Below, one piece after another: positions 24,204 to 39,232 of a stretch of DNA of 64,000 nucleotides (positions within the stretch are counted from its first letter, which is position 1; every line of letters starts with the position of its first letter). A program made the translations under genes and the position numbers. The DNA comes from Sialis fuliginosa (taxonomy: Eukaryota > Arthropoda > Insecta > Megaloptera > Sialidae). A model generated the notes under the pieces. It had not been told where the DNA came from. It made no database searches and worked only from the letters and a program-made list of their open reading frames with translations. Location: assembly GCA_961205875.1 (NCBI GenBank), contig OY540822.1, forward strand, positions 14,944,501 to 15,008,500, in the 5' to 3' direction.

Positions 24204-27200
24204 CTCCAACTTTTTTTTAGAAAATAGCTTTAAGACAATCAAATGCCATATAAAAATTAGTGTAGATTTTTATACGCAATTTGCTGTGGAACATATCTAC
24301 CGCGTAAAAAGAGATCCTATTGTATTGATTTTAGATCAAAACCAATAATGTACGTATTTACTTTGATTTCATTTATTAGAAATACATACTTGTAGATGCG
24401 AAATTATGACAAGTTTTTTATATTAATCTTCAAAGTAAGATTAAGAATTTCCAATGTAGGTATGTATAATTCTGTTAATTCCACTATCAGCTTGCTATTT
24501 AATGTTGTCAGTATTAATTAAACTTTGATGTTTTCTGCAAAATCCGCTCTAAGGAAAATACTGCCGTTTAATACATATAATCGTTATGGGTGATACGTCT
24601 ACAAGTCTGTAACTAACAAATTCAGTATAATAGGAAGGAGGAATATCGACTCTTATATTAAATAAAATATTTGTTCTCATAATTTTCGTTGATTATAACC
24701 TAACTTTTAACCTAGTTACATGCCATATATCATTATCGATATGTTATTATCATGAATTTTTCACAAAAGTTAACAAGCGGTCATTTGGCTAAAAACCTTT
24801 ATTAAATAATAACTTTGTCAAAATGTCATTTGATAACCCCTTTTAAAAAGCAAAAAAACTTCTTTTTTAACTCTGATCCACCATTTAATATAATATCATA
24901 TCAAATTTCAGTTTTTTAGATTAAATAGTTCAGTAGTTAAAAAAGCTATTGTTTACGCTTAGAAAGCCAGTAATATGTTACTAAATATAACCAGATATTG
25001 CGGAGTAATAATAATAAAATTAAATTGGAACGAAAAAATCCGATATATTGAATGATACGCCACCATATATAGATAGATATAAACACAGGTATCTTTGATA
25101 AGTTCTACCTGATATTAAATCTCTACCCACATTATAAAATATGTTTAATCCACAGTACAACGATCTAATCCTTTTATCCATATACTGGAATCACATCAAA
25201 ACGATTGATGCATTAAAAATGAACTGTCAAAATATTTAAATAACACCGTTTTCAAATAAATCATTATTGGTTTCTCGTACAAATTCGTTTCTTGTATATG
25301 TTTGGGAGGACGGAAAATAGATTGTTTTAAACTATAAAATATTTACCGTATTGTTTCAAGTGACTCTTTTATTAGTTTAAGCTATATGATAATTGATTTA
25401 CACCAACAATTAGATCTTACTAGCTTTAATTAATTTCGAAATATACGCGAACGAAGTCGCGGATATAATATAAAGTAAATAAAAATAGCCTGTGCAGTTG
25501 GTGACAAAACGTCGAGAGAATTGCATAAATAACCATAAACCGAAACTAATTAATGCTGGAACAAAACAAAATAAATATATATTTGTACCGTTTGTCTTTT
25601 TTCTGTTTTCGTAATGAATTTTCGAACTGGGACCATTTGATAAGCAATCTCATACAAAACTCGATTGGAATCGTGAGCTAGTAATGACAACTATGTCGCC
25701 ATTTTTGATACCAGATTGTCAAAACATCGAGATTAAATCTCAGGGGTGGAAAGTAATGTGTCATTTATCAAAAGTCGTAAATTTTTATTATACGTGACGA
25801 AAAAGTCAATTTTTTGTGTCGGATGTCAAACCGTTAAAATTGAAGGTAAAATAAATGAAAAATATTTACTTATGTACTCAATTTTATTTTATTTATCTAC
25901 CTTCACTTTATTTGTTTCATAAATATTCTACAGATATTGAAAAATGTTTACGAATTTTTATTCTTTATAACAATTACATTATAATATTATTTAACCATAT
26001 GTTCACATAATATATGTATCTGTCACCATCAATAGCATAAAAACAAATTCATAATTCTACTGTATTTTATATTTAATATCTTGATCTTATATCTATAACA
26101 ATAGTAGTAAAACTGTTTTGATTTTTATAACTACTAATTACCGTTGTATTTTCTTAAAATTACTAACATTAATGATTAAGAAAATGAAGTAAACTTTAGT
26201 ACGAGATTCAAACTATTGACCTTCTTTTAAATTATATTCGTATAATTATGTCTATTACATATTGTACTAGATATGTATGTACGTACAATGTACATATATA
26301 CAATATATGTATATGTAGGTATATGTAATGACTCACCAGAAGTAATTTAATAATATGTTTCTCGACCAACCACTCTCGTATATATTGATTATATAATATA
26401 TATAAATAACTATTTCATTCTATATAACATCCTCCCCCTACAGTGGGATATAATTAAAATAAATATGTTGCTGCACCCTTTATTTTTATACCATAACTCA
26501 GTAAATATCTTCTACTTCTTCTAATTATATTAGCTTCTCTCTTTATTTCTCGATATTTAATTTTAAAATAGATTATTTTATTCCCAATATACCCAGATTA
26601 TATTACAATAGTTTTCTTTCCAAAATTTTCTGCAATTTTACTTTTTCGGTTTTCATTTTTATTGCCATCAATAAATATAATATTAATTGTATTGAAATCA
26701 AAAACGTAAAAATACTGTAGTAATAAGTGTTAAAAATTGAAGAACCGACTGTTGATTCCCAGAAACTAAATAGCGACATAAAAAAAAAACAAAAGTTAGC
26801 AATATAAATTCGATTTGAATCTTTTTGAATTGATACTTTTGAAATGGCGTAAAGTTTTGTAATGCATTTGAGGCAGCCGACGACTAAACAGGACTTTGAA
26901 GCGTAACTAAACGTTGCAAGCCAATTTAGCACCAAGTTTATACAACCCCAAATACTAATACTTAAGTGTCTAAATCTTATTAGCTATAATATAGATTCAA
27001 ATGGACTGTTTAAAAGACATATATTAAGTTATTTGTTTATTTGTTATATGCTTATATGTGTACACAAATACAGGGCTCTACAAAATAGTCTTGTAGCAAA
27101 TACAATAATAGGGTTGCACTTCTGAGATTTCGAGAAACACGTTGGTGTAAGTTTCATCAAAATCGGTTTAGTAGTTTTCGAGATTATTTCGGTCAAACAC

Positions 27201-30200
27201 ACTTCAGTTCAAGATTTTGATGGAAATATTTATTTTAATCTTCCCTGAATCCTTTCTGACCATTTTCGCTATGATGTCTGTAGACGCTGTAATTTAAAAA
27301 CGACAATAAATAGAAAAATGAAATTTTATATTAGAGAACTTTTTTTTTAATTTATGTCCAATTCATTTTTTTCTATATTTTATCAGTTAGCCAAAAATAT
27401 TTGTTTCATATAATTAGAAACACGTACTCAGTACTGCGTATAAGAAAGTCTCGAATTGCTTTTTTTATTGAAATTTATATTTTAAAAATCATGTTTGTCT
27501 TTTTTTTAACTTTGAACCCTTATTAGTGAAGTGATTTAATTTTTTTTTAAATCAATGCACATGGTTTTAAATCTTTTAAACTTTTGATTGAAAAAAGCAG
27601 TTTATTGTATGGACAATTACATTATGGTTTGTTTTATTTCGCCCCCTTACACTGAAAAATCTATTTAAAATCATAATAATATTATCGATAATAAAGCATA
27701 ACTCGAAATGAAAATATCGAATGATAGATTTAAATTTAGACCTCCTATTGGGTATTTGAGGAAATATATTAAGTGTTATTTTTCACCATGGGGCGTAACG
27801 AGCCCTCTACTCCCTGCGGAGAATTCTATACAACTAAAACAGTACAAAATGTTACCTCACTTCGTCACATCCTTTAAACTTAACTGCCAATTCAAAATTG
27901 CATTTGTCAATTTTATGATTGAAGTTTGAAACGATTTGAGTTAAAGTGACTATTTCCGCATAAATCATGACTTGGAGAAGTTGAATCAAATATTCAAAAA
28001 GTTTTAATAAACGAAACTATTGATTGAGGCAATTCGTCTCGTAAAAATTACGTGTGAATTTTTTTATAAAAAAATAATTAAATATCAATTTGCAAAAAAA
28101 AACTTGATAAAGTTGAGATTTCAATCTTTAAAATGTATTTTATTAATTTATATGTATACCATAATAATAGAATATTGCCGTCTTTTTTTGATCCTGTAAT
28201 TAGTTTAAAGTAAAAAATATGTGTAAACTTTTACTAAAATTATAATATAACAATTGATGAAAAACGTGTCCACTATTTATTTATAAATACGAGTATAGAA
28301 TATGATGATGTATATTTTACGATCACAAAAAGTGTGATATATTTTTTGACGCGGAATTTGAGATAAATTGTAACGTATTATATAATGAATGGCAAATGCC
28401 GAGTACACATCGCGACTCGTTTGCTTACAATATTGACAATAATGTTGTTGTTTTGTATATAAAACAAGCTATAACATGTTGATTGGGCATCAATAAATGA
28501 CGAAACTGCTGCCCAGTGATGACTTATTCAATGCCGGGCCTGTTGGCACGTCCATAAAAAGTGCCCCCTTTAACGACATCATGTATCATAATGCAGGTAA
28601 ATAATATATGAGAATGTGCGATTTTAAAAAATAAAAAATATTTGTTGTGATTTTTTCCGTTTATGCGTTTTTTTGAAGGGATGGATTGCGTGTGTGTGTG
28701 TGGGTTGTGGGGGTGTAGGTGTAGATGTGTGTGTTTTGAAATTCAAACAATCGATTCTAGAGGTTTTATTATTGATGCGTATTATAAATAATACATTTAT
28801 TTTGGTAATCCTATTTAGTAAAATTATTATTTATTTTCATATAAATATTTGGACGTATAAATTTTGTATGGTTTTTTCCTAAACAAATATTTTATTATGG
28901 GGGTTGAAAAATTGTGTTCAATTTTTAAATATTTTACGTATTTTGTGTATTTGTTTATTATTTTAGACAATATTTACATACATATTTTAATTATATTAAT
29001 ATTTCAGTTACAATTTAAAATCAATATAGAATAACATGAAAATATAGCTTTATAATTCCACAGTCAGAGATGAAACCACTGTGCCCATCTTAATAAAATT
29101 TTAACATATCCATATATAATTTTTATATTTTTAATAACTGTTACCTCGTTGCATATAATCGAACACAATTTTCGAACAATGTAGAAAACCCTTTTTATAT
29201 TTTAAAAATAAAAATATATTCTCTCTATTTACTTACACAACTAAACAAGACAATAGATAAAGATAAAACATTATTTTCAACGTTAAAACATACACCTATC
29301 TTTATCATAATTTTCCCAAGTATTTTGTATATGAAAGAGAAACAAACATACAACATTTCTACCGGAATGTATAGAGCTGTCTTTATCAAACACTTGCCTC
29401 CTCGCTTTTATTATTTATTTCATGTTTTATTATTTATTTCACACCGTTTATTATTCAGAATGTAATTTTCTCCGTTCATTCGTTATTTATATTTTAATAT
29501 GACGTCATTTATATAAGTTATAACGTCATGAATACATAAAATATGCTTGTATTGAAGAAAATGTTACAAGTACTATTATACGAATTTATAAAAATAATTT
29601 ACATCTAATTTCATTTTATTCGATAGCCAAATTAATATACCAGACTACAACATACATAGTTTCAGTACTATGAATTTTACTGAAACCCAGTGATTCACAA
29701 CAAGTGGATAATTTTAACTTAAATTTTGGGAGTCCCTGCTATATTAGATAAATTACGGTATTTTTTAAGTTAAAAAAATTAATGCCCTACTATCAAAGTT
29801 AAATTATTATTTAAGAATTTATATTAACTTGAATATAACAAACCGTTAATAAATATAGTTAGTTCCGGGCCTGTATTAATATTTACTTTTTCCATTATTC
29901 ATTTATGATTCATTTTTTTAATTGAACGCTGTTATCGAAATCTAATTTGTATCTGAATTTTATTTGGCCGATTCATTTGGAAAAAAGTTTTTACAATTAT
30001 AAATAATGCACATAAATATGAATCTAGATTAATAAATAACAGGAAATTGTAACTTTAATAACGTATTTGGTACATAAACGTTTTATTTTCAAACAAAGAA
30101 ATAGATTGTATCACTTCTCCTATATTATTTCATTGTTTTATAGGAAATAAGATACATTTACATATATTTCACACTGGCATTAATACGCTCAGTTATTTCA

Positions 30201-30871
30201 TCAATTAACCGCTTTTGTCTAACATTGATGCCGTAAAAATGTCCCTATTAATAACAATATATACCTACAATACATTACATTGCGTTAGTCGTACTGACTT
30301 CTGAATAGATCTTACTTTTACTATAGAACTATGATATGATGGTACCATCGGACTATCCGTGTACATACATATTAATGATTTCAACCGAGACCATAATAAA
30401 ATAATAATACAATACAATACAATCGTACAAGTTGATATCTTTTAAAAATCAGAATAATAATTAACAAACTATAATTACCGAAAATATACAATGTGAAATG
30501 TTTGTAATATTTATTAGTAAATAATTGTTAGTATTTCTTAAGTTGGTGCCACTATATAGCATATAGAACTCTTTTCGCATGGTCCAAAACAATACAATGA
30601 TACAGAAGAAATATGATAACATCTACTTCTTTGTCTTGTCGTAAAATAAAACGTTTATGAGTTAAATGTATTATTAAATGTTACAATTTCCTGTTATTGA
30701 CTTTATGCAAAGTGTTTTACTTATTTCTACAAAGTGGAAAAAGAGGAATTAAATATATAGTCGGCTCTCGAAAAATTATAAGTACATCTCTAATTTATTT
30801 ACTTCATTATTACTCGTACAAGTAGCACAACCCTAGTAATAACAGGATTATATTTTTCTTACGTAAGGTAG
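24204..30871. other. Non-coding gene-poor stretch
   Basis: No supported gene. 27135-27190 holds a TTCATCAAAATCGGTTTAGT repeat motif. 28510-28570 has GATGCCGGGCCTG-like transposon relic sequence. 28690-28735 is a short G/T-rich tract. A 110-codon hydrophobic frame at 26603-26935 lacks an ATG and was rejected. Confidence 0.45.
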
Positions 30872-31405
30872 TGGCACCAGTACCAGTCTTGGCAAGGACC
30901 CCAGTAATGGCAAATTTTTAATTAAATGTACTGAATTAAAAATATGTGTTGATATTTGATTACTACAATTTCTGAATATTAATCTATATACATTTAACTG
31001 TGTTACAGCGTGATTTGATGACAATCGGCCAATAGGTGTCAAAATGGTGGACATTTAAACGAATTATTGGTATAATTTATTTATTAATTATTATATTATC
31101 ATAGTAACTGCTTTACATTGTTTCAAATTTGACGATTCTTTCTTTTATTTCTTTTGTGTCGTAGTACTTATCATTTTGTAATCATTAGCAAGTGTCCATC
31201 ACTGCGTGCTCATTACTGGTTTTACCTTTGCCATTACTGGAGAAAAAACATGAACAAAATAAAAGGGCATAATTTAAAAAACAAACTATATTTACGGACT
31301 TTGGTAATTAAATTAATTAAATAAAGATGCGAATTACAAAAAAAAGCCCATTAATCCAAAAAACCCGAAAACTTGCTCTTATAGCGGCCATAACTGGTGC
31401 TTTTA
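30872..31405. mobile_element. Second, rearranged copy of the 5711-6120 MITE family
   Basis: Starts GTGGCACCAGTACCAGTCTT and ends with an AACTGGTGC complement near 31402. The interior shares the TGGTGGACATTTAAAC-like and GTGTCCATCACTG blocks with the first copy. Ends are diverged and no clear target duplication remains. Confidence 0.65.
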
Positions 31406-31628
31406 TCTTATTTGATCATAGAAAAAATGTTTGCTATCAAAAAATAATTTATATCAATTTTAATAGCGTCCTGAAGTTAGCATTTATATTAAATCTAACT
31501 TTTACTTCCTTAGAAGTAATTAGGAAAAGATAATTTTAATAGAATAATATCAAGTTATATTTGACATGAGTTTATATAGGTTGTTTTTATATCGTTGTCC
31601 ACCTGATGTGGCCTATATAACCATCCTA

Positions 31629-31632
<4 letters not shown>

Positions 31633-31666
<34 letters not shown>
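31633..31666. repeat. (TA)n microsatellite
   Basis: About 34 bp of uninterrupted TA dinucleotides, able to extrude as a cruciform. No associated gene is seen. Confidence 0.95.
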
Positions 31667-31667
<1 letters not shown>

Positions 31668-34600
31668 GGTATCTCATATGGAATCATTCGTCAATAATTC
31701 ATTTCCCGTTTCAGATAATAAATAACATCGCCCATGTTTGAGAAAGGCAGAATATTTAGTCCATAATTTGATTATCCGTCTAGCTTCTGGATGTTTCCAT
31801 TTATTTATTAGCTCTCGGTACGTATTTTCAATTATTGATGTCAAAATTATTCATTTATTTGTGATTTGGAGGTTGTTTTTTTAAAACGATAACTGATTTA
31901 TCCAGAAAACTTATATCCGAAATCGTTTTCATAACCTAAACGTTTCGAATAGCTCATTTAGCTGCGAATTTCCACCCTATTTATATTTGTAATTTAATAT
32001 ACCTGTGCATGTATGTGTTTGTGTATATTTTCTCATAACGAGAGATAAGCGGTCCGGGAAAACCGTACGTATAACGAAATACACCGATAATTCAAAGTAA
32101 TACATGATTAATAATTCATTCAAAAACATAAGACGATGTAATCTAGTTATTGAGTTCAAAGAGAGATTTTCCCAAAATGGCAAATCTTCAATTAAATACA
32201 TAATTATTTTGTTATCAATTTTCAATTCAAGGTTCATTAAACAATAACAAGATTGACTTATCCATTTCAAATAACTACATTAGACATATACAGATAAAAT
32301 AATACAAAACAACCTGATATTCAATACTTCATCTTTAATTCGAGTTTATATTCTAATTATGAAATTATTTATTTTCTCTCGGTTTACTCGAGGCCCTCAG
32401 TTCGATTCCCTGGCACTCCTTGTGTAAAATAAACACGAACAAATAATAGCGAACAGTTTATCGTTCAAATAACAATAAATATGTCAGACATTACGGCAAT
32501 TATACGTAATTATTACTCATATTTCACGGGGTACGTCTGGCCAAGGAAGCAGCTAGTCTACAAGTATCGTAACACGGAGAATACGCGGGCTTGTTTAAAT
32601 AAAAAAATGTATACACACTATATATATTTACACTCAACTTACACAGGCCCGGCATAAGGCAATGTCTACGAGCGTCAAATTTACGTCGCCATTTTTAGTC
32701 AAATCATTAAAATTAAACTTAATATATGTATTTGATTAATGAAATTATAAAATCGCTTTTAATTTGTAAGCGATGGCAACTAGTATTGCGTAATCACTTT
32801 AGTTAAAAGTTTCTGTTGATTAATATTTTCAAAAAGGACATTACGTAATACAGACAGAGAGACAACCGAGTCGATTGAAAATGAGTTAGTCGTTATTACA
32901 GCGTCGAAATGATAGCATAAAATTTTTAAAGTGCAAAAAGTAAAGATATCTACCAGTTTTGTAAATATTACTGCCCTTAACGTTGTAATTCACGTTAAGG
33001 TCTAAATGATTCTGTAGTAACGAGGAAGCTGTAGGATTTTGTTTTTTTTTTGTATTGTGTATAATTAGTGTATTTATTGTAAATGTAAGTATAATCTAAA
33101 TAGAAAAATTGTAAATTAGAAATATATTATATGTATTTCGGCACCCTGAGGTCTTTTCCAACCGTTACACTGTCTGTTTGTTACCTATTCAGGGCTAAAC
33201 CGCTGAATGGATCTTGATGAAATTTGTCAGGAAGGTTGTGAAGTTGTGAATTTTGTGTTACCTTTCAAAAATTTCAGAAATCAACGCAAAAATAAAATAT
33301 TTGATTAAAACGAACTATAAATTCGTGAGCAAAAATCACTCACGTGCCCAGTTCTAATTGCGACATCGCTTTGAACGTCATCTCGGTTATAGTGTCAATA
33401 TTAAATCAACTTAAATGGATAATTTAATTTTAGTTCGGTTACAACGTCGTTAATTCCCGACATAACGACATTTTTCTTAAAAGTTGAAATTATACCGTTA
33501 TGCACATTTCTCTCATTAAATAATCAGTTGACCACTCGTCATAACGGGGATGAAAATGCAATTATTAGTTGCATGTATGTAAATTACACCATGTCTTATG
33601 ATTCAATTATTTTGTCTTACTGTTAGACATATTAGAGACATTTGGAGTAATTTTGACATCCATTATGCAATTGAATAGGAAATGAAGTGTTAACAACGTT
33701 ACTGATAAAGTTTTCAAGTTATTAGAGAAATAGAAATGGGAAGAAAATATGAATTTGTAATTAAACAAGTATTGATTCGGAAGAAATTGGATTAGAAATT
33801 ATAACTACGTCACTCCATTATAAGACATACGTTGAAATAGAATATAACACAAAATAGAATATTTATTTACTATAAATATAGAAATAAGTACGAAAGTCTT
33901 AACAGGGGTAAATGATATTTGTAATAAAAAACGTAAAGGTTGTTAATTATCGAACAATTTCAATAAACACTGATAAAGTATTTAATTTTTATACAATTTT
34001 ATTAAAAAATATTTATTCGACTTTTTATTTAATACGTGCCTGTTTATTTTTTAATATATTTTTAATTTTTTAATACTTTCAATCTAAATCTAAATTTTTC
34101 TCTCTTACACACGATTTTAATGATTTTGAAATGGGACCGTCCTCAAGCCAGACCCAACCAACCAAGTTTCATTAATATCGGTTCATGAGTTATGCATGTG
34201 ACAAAGATTTAGAGGACGAAAAATGTTTGTCTTGACCTGAAACGGGAAAATCAAGTGAAAATTTTGAAATCGAAGAAAATTTTGTTTCTCATTTAAAAAC
34301 GATCACAAAGTTTCTCGTATCTTCGATATGACGAGGAAGCAAAACATATATGTAATATAATAATGTATACAGAAAGAGTGAGTTAATGTAAATATTCAAC
34401 ATATAAGAAGAAATAAGTAGAGAAAATCGTTATATCAACACAAGGTGAAAATAAAAGGAAAATGCGTATAATTCTATATCATTTTATCAAAAAACTTATT
34501 TGTTTTACATGGAGATTTAAATTTTGAAACATTAGCAACAATAAAAATCGTAGTAAATTTATTACCTCGCATTTAAAAGAAATTATTTATACTAAATCAT

Positions 34601-36764
34601 TATTATATTATTTCGAATCAAAGTAATTACATATTATAAAACAAAATAGAAATAAAAAAATGATGTTAGATTTTAAATCATATTTAATGTTAAATGTCAC
34701 TAAATTATAGGTTATATACAAGATCAATAAGGCAAAACAAAACTGAAATAGTGATCATTGATCCACAAAATTATTAAATAATGTTTGTTTTCATCTTCTT
34801 CTATTATTGGCTCACAATTTTTTATTCTGTGCTAATAAATTTTTATCTTTCTATATTCGATCAATTATTACACTGGATGTTACTTATGCGCCAATCAGAG
34901 AAATATTGTAATCGTGTGTATAAGCAAGGATTTATTCGTGCTATTTGCTTATTTATGCATTTAATAGATTAATGTCTATTCAATATAAAATAGTAAAAGC
35001 ATATAACATATCTACATATATATTTACAATTCAAATATTTTCTATGATTTATATGTGTTCTATTTTTGTTTATAATAATTTATATATTCTCACCAGCTAT
35101 TCTTTGAATGTCTATTGGAAAAAAAAAACCTCATTCACATTTATAAAATGCATTATTTAAACAGAATATATCAAAAATATGTGTTTTTTTAAATATATTT
35201 CGAATGTATAAACTAATATATTCAAAAACATTTTACTTTAAAATTATTTTCAACAGGGGTTTTCAAAATATACATACATACAGAACATGTATATTTCTGA
35301 AATTAATTTTTTAATTGTATTTTTTATTTTATATAACAACGTAGAATGTGGGCAAATATCCCTCGGCGAAAAAAATAAAAAAGGTGGGAAAATTGAGCAC
35401 AACATTTTCATACCTTGACTGAAACTAAAATATAAAAAAAATACAATTTTACAATTAATTATAAAAGCTATATTTACATAGATTACAGAAAGAATATAGA
35501 GTAGTCAAGGATGGAGATATTTTTTCAATACTTTGGCTTGTGGTGTACACTATCATATATGCACATATAAATATGTTTATGTTAACATCAGAATAACTGG
35601 TTGGAGTAGAAAATTGACAGAAACTTATCTACAATATGATATCCAACATGAATTTCATGTAATTCTATCAAAATGATCATGTTTATTCCATTTTGATGAC
35701 AATTTAAGTGAAATATCAATAATCACACCGATTCTGACTCAGGCTAAACGCTCAGGTACTTAAATGCCGATTTCATAATATATTTATTTTCAATATCGAT
35801 TCGGAATTCTTGTTCCGTATCAATGAATTTTTTGATAATATCATCTTAAACATATGTTTGTTTTAGTTTATTTTAAATCAAAGCAAAAATATATTCATAT
35901 ATGTAGGTAATATACATATAAATTTATTAATGTTGTACTGTATATATAATACATATGTAATTTATTGAAGTAGTTAAGTTAGTAATATAAAACGTAAAAT
36001 AGGTAATATAAAAATTAAATAGAATTTTGCGAAATGTGTGATATTTTGTAAGTTGACAAAACGTTATTTTAGTTTGGAATAATTTTTCAGTTGAAATTAT
36101 AATTGGTATAATGATGAAAACTGAAAATGACACATAAGTTATTGATTCCAAGGGCAATAATTGTTTCGTTTTTTTGTTTGTATGCATCATTATTAATGTA
36201 GTTTAAAATTCGATGATTTACGCTAGAGGGTTCGCATTTACAAAAATTTAATTACCAATGAAAACAAGCATTTATACATAAATTCAAAATAAGGAAAAAA
36301 GTCATTATTTTCTAACTGGGCTTCTGGACATAAACCGCGTCATATATATATTTATAATAAATTGTTTATTTTAGCTCTCATTTAGAAAAGTAAGACAAGA
36401 TGTTCTCGGTTTTTGGTTCCAGAGATACTTGTACCGTTGGAATAATAATTAAAAACTTATCTGTCACCGGAAATATATTTTGGTAGAAAAATTGAATAAT
36501 TTTTTCGTCTGTAATAATTTGGCCCACTTTAGTAGAATATTTTATTTAAGCTACATAATTTACTACTTAAATAGTAATAAATTCTAACCGGTCTTAAATT
36601 AGTTGTAGGTAGTTTTGTCACATATCATAAGTAAAAACTACTTTAATATCATGTTTGAAATTCTTACATTATTTCTACAGGAATTTTTAAATTATTCAAA
36701 TAAAACGATTAAAATTATTACCAATAATAAAAATATTATTAAAGGGTTAGATTTAATACATATT

Positions 36765-36930
36765 AATAAACATACTTTTAACGAAATCTAAAATAAATAA
36801 AAAATCTTGTAGTTTTCAGTGCGTTTTTTCAAAATTTTGAAAAAAATTCGCCGTAACTTTTAAACGGGTGATCGGATTTGATTTTGGTCGACATATTTAA
36901 AATCAGCGTGTAATATAATGGTAAATTATC
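36765..36930 (+). repeat. Partial copy of the foldback arm
   Basis: AAACATACTTTTAACGAAAT matches the arm near 7630, and the following CGTAACTTTTAAACG and TTTAAAATCAGCGTGT blocks match the arm near 7225-7290. The blocks occur rearranged relative to the full palindrome. No terminal repeats were seen. Confidence 0.55.
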
Positions 36931-38654
36931 TTATATTAAGAAAGCAAATGTTAAAAATATTAATAACGCCCTCATGTATAAGTGTAGTGTAAAGGGTTAA
37001 CCAATCATTTCTCAATATAATAAATATGTTCAATGTTATTATAAAACGAGATTGATTAAATGTTCACATTTTATAATTTAACAGTTACGATAAAATATTT
37101 GAAATGCAATTTAATAAAAGTAGTTGCTAATGAAGCTAGTATAAATAAAATACAAATCAATAATAGCCAAAGAGAAGTATTAAATAACATGGCTCAAGTT
37201 TACGAGCGTAAATCGATTATTTCTTCCAACGTTTCGTTCTCATTCGGAGTGTGTTTAATGCTTTTAGTATTTATAAATTCAATTATTTGTTAACAAGTGT
37301 GGAATATTACAATTCCCGAATGCTTTTTTGCGCTTTTAAGTAAAACTAATTCTATAACACTCTATAATATCACTTCAGATATCTTTATATCGTTTATTAT
37401 AATCGTACAAGTATATATAATTACATATAAACATTTAATTATGTTTCTATTAGAGAACTTCATTTCATTGCCGTATTTACTGGGGGAAAGTTTACTTGTA
37501 TTGTAAAAGTAATTATTTATTTAGTGAAATGTATTGTTTAGATATGTAATCATAAAAAATATCATTTACTTTAAACGCCTTTGTATATAATTTTTAAATT
37601 ATAACTATATGTTAGGAAAGCAAAGTTGTGTTCTTTAATTTGTTGCTAACATTATCGATAAGTATAATTACGAAGTTTATTTATTTAAAAAGATACAGTA
37701 AATATATCATTCGTATATTTTTTATAAACCTATATGTAATAAAATACATTATTAATTAGGTATGTAGTTATTTAATTACATTATTAAAAAATATAAATAT
37801 AAATAAATATCAGAGTTGCGCTGATTTAAAGCATAATGTTTTTTTAAATTAAAATCAAGTTTATTTTTTAATATGAAAGTATATGTATATATGAATATGT
37901 TTTTTATTTTATTTAACTTTTAATAAAACAATAATAGTTAAAGTTTATAGCTCTTGCAATATAAACTGCGAATTTTGAAAAAAGAAATGCAAAAGATATT
38001 GAAATTATTTTGATATACGAATCAATCGTATTAAACATTAAAATGTTGTATTATAATAAATATAATAATATTATATCACTCGTCAATATTTTTTTAAGTT
38101 TCAAAATAACGTTCTTCAAACTGAAATACTTTATACATTATAATAATAGTATAAACATTACTGAAAATTGATATATTAGAACAAAAATTTTTAAATGTCA
38201 TATTTGTAAAGGTTTCATCGCAGGTATTGCCCGCCATCTACCGGTAAACGTACGAACTAAATTCAAAATTGACGTTTGCAGTTTGACGTATGTTTGTTTA
38301 TGACTTTTATGACAACTTTAGATAAAATTTAATATTGTATTAGTTAACTATAGTAAACTTTTAATATTGATTAAATCGTATATAATTAATTACTGAATAT
38401 CGATTTTTAAACATAAAATTGAAATAAATACTTAAATACTCATAAAGGTGTTTGTTTTATTGAACAACTCTACTTTATTTTAATAAAAAATAAAATAAAC
38501 GGTTAATATAAAGACGTTGAAATAGTATATTATGGACAAATTTATACAATCTCACTTTAAAAGGTTGAGTTAAAAACAGTACATTTATTATTTACCCAAA
38601 CATAAAACCATATAGTTAAAAAAGTAATATGTAAAAAAACTTCCATAATTACAG

Positions 38655-38750
38655 AAGCAGACGTTAGACAGAGAACACGTTATCATTTCGACGCCCTTGG
38701 ACACTATACCAAAGCGTCTACACGAACCGATGGATTCCGGCACAAGGCAG
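38655..38750 (+). other. Candidate orphan exon, 96 nt
   Basis: A GC-rich block (about half G+C in a roughly 25% G+C setting) bounded by ATTACAG at the left and GGCAG|GTAAAA at the right. It is exactly 32 codons and open in two of three frames; the first reads KQTLDREHVIISTPLDTIPK and continues RLHEPMDSGTRQ. I recognise neither product. On the opposite strand a 158-nt segment (38810-38653) also has splice-like borders but stops in all frames. Partner exons were not found. A GC-rich transposon relic is the main alternative. Confidence 0.35.
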
Positions 38751-39232
38751 GTAAAACGTAGCCCCTCACCCCTCCCATATTGGCTCCACAGGTGTCAAAA
38801 ACGACATAACCTATACAAAAACATCTAAAACTTTGCTAAAACTCACTCAAAACACATTCAAACTTATCTACAATCGATAATATTGCATATATTCATTTAA
38901 ATAACTTTATAATAAAACTTAAAACACATTTAAAGTTATTTAAAATGATAAAAAAACATTCATAACCTTATCAAACATCGCATTTTCTCTCAAAATTCTT
39001 TACGTATACAAAAGATAATGAAAGAATATTCATAAGATCATTTCAAATTAATTGCACACTTACTTAAGAAGTAACTTACCTCAGAAAAAAACAATGATAA
39101 TAACTACACAAAAAGAAAACAAAATGTTTGTTTTGATACAAAATATCACACTTGATCACTATTTGTATGTATTGGTATATTGGCTCACGTTGTATTGGTG
39201 TGTATTTAATGTATAAAATATATTTATTTAAT

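Larger units (their letters stand above)
31406..38640. other. Non-coding gene-poor stretch
   Basis: No supported gene. 32395-32430 contains GTTCGATTCCCTGGCAC, a tRNA B-box-like relic. 33185-33240 carries GCTAAACCGCTGAATGGATC, again the dispersed GATGAAAT repeat. AAAGGGTTA boxes recur at 36741 and 36991. 38215-38290 contains a CCGCCATCTACCGGT patch of higher G+C. Confidence 0.45.

Noticed and set aside
26603..26935. 110-codon hydrophobic frame on the minus strand, receptor-like at first glance
   Set aside because: The first codon is TTG, hydrophobicity follows from AT-rich codons, and no chemoreceptor signature or flanking exon was found.
32395..32430. GTTCGATTCCCTGG, resembling a tRNA T-arm/B box
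   Set aside because: No A box, acceptor stem or cloverleaf can be built around it; at most a SINE or LINE tail relic.
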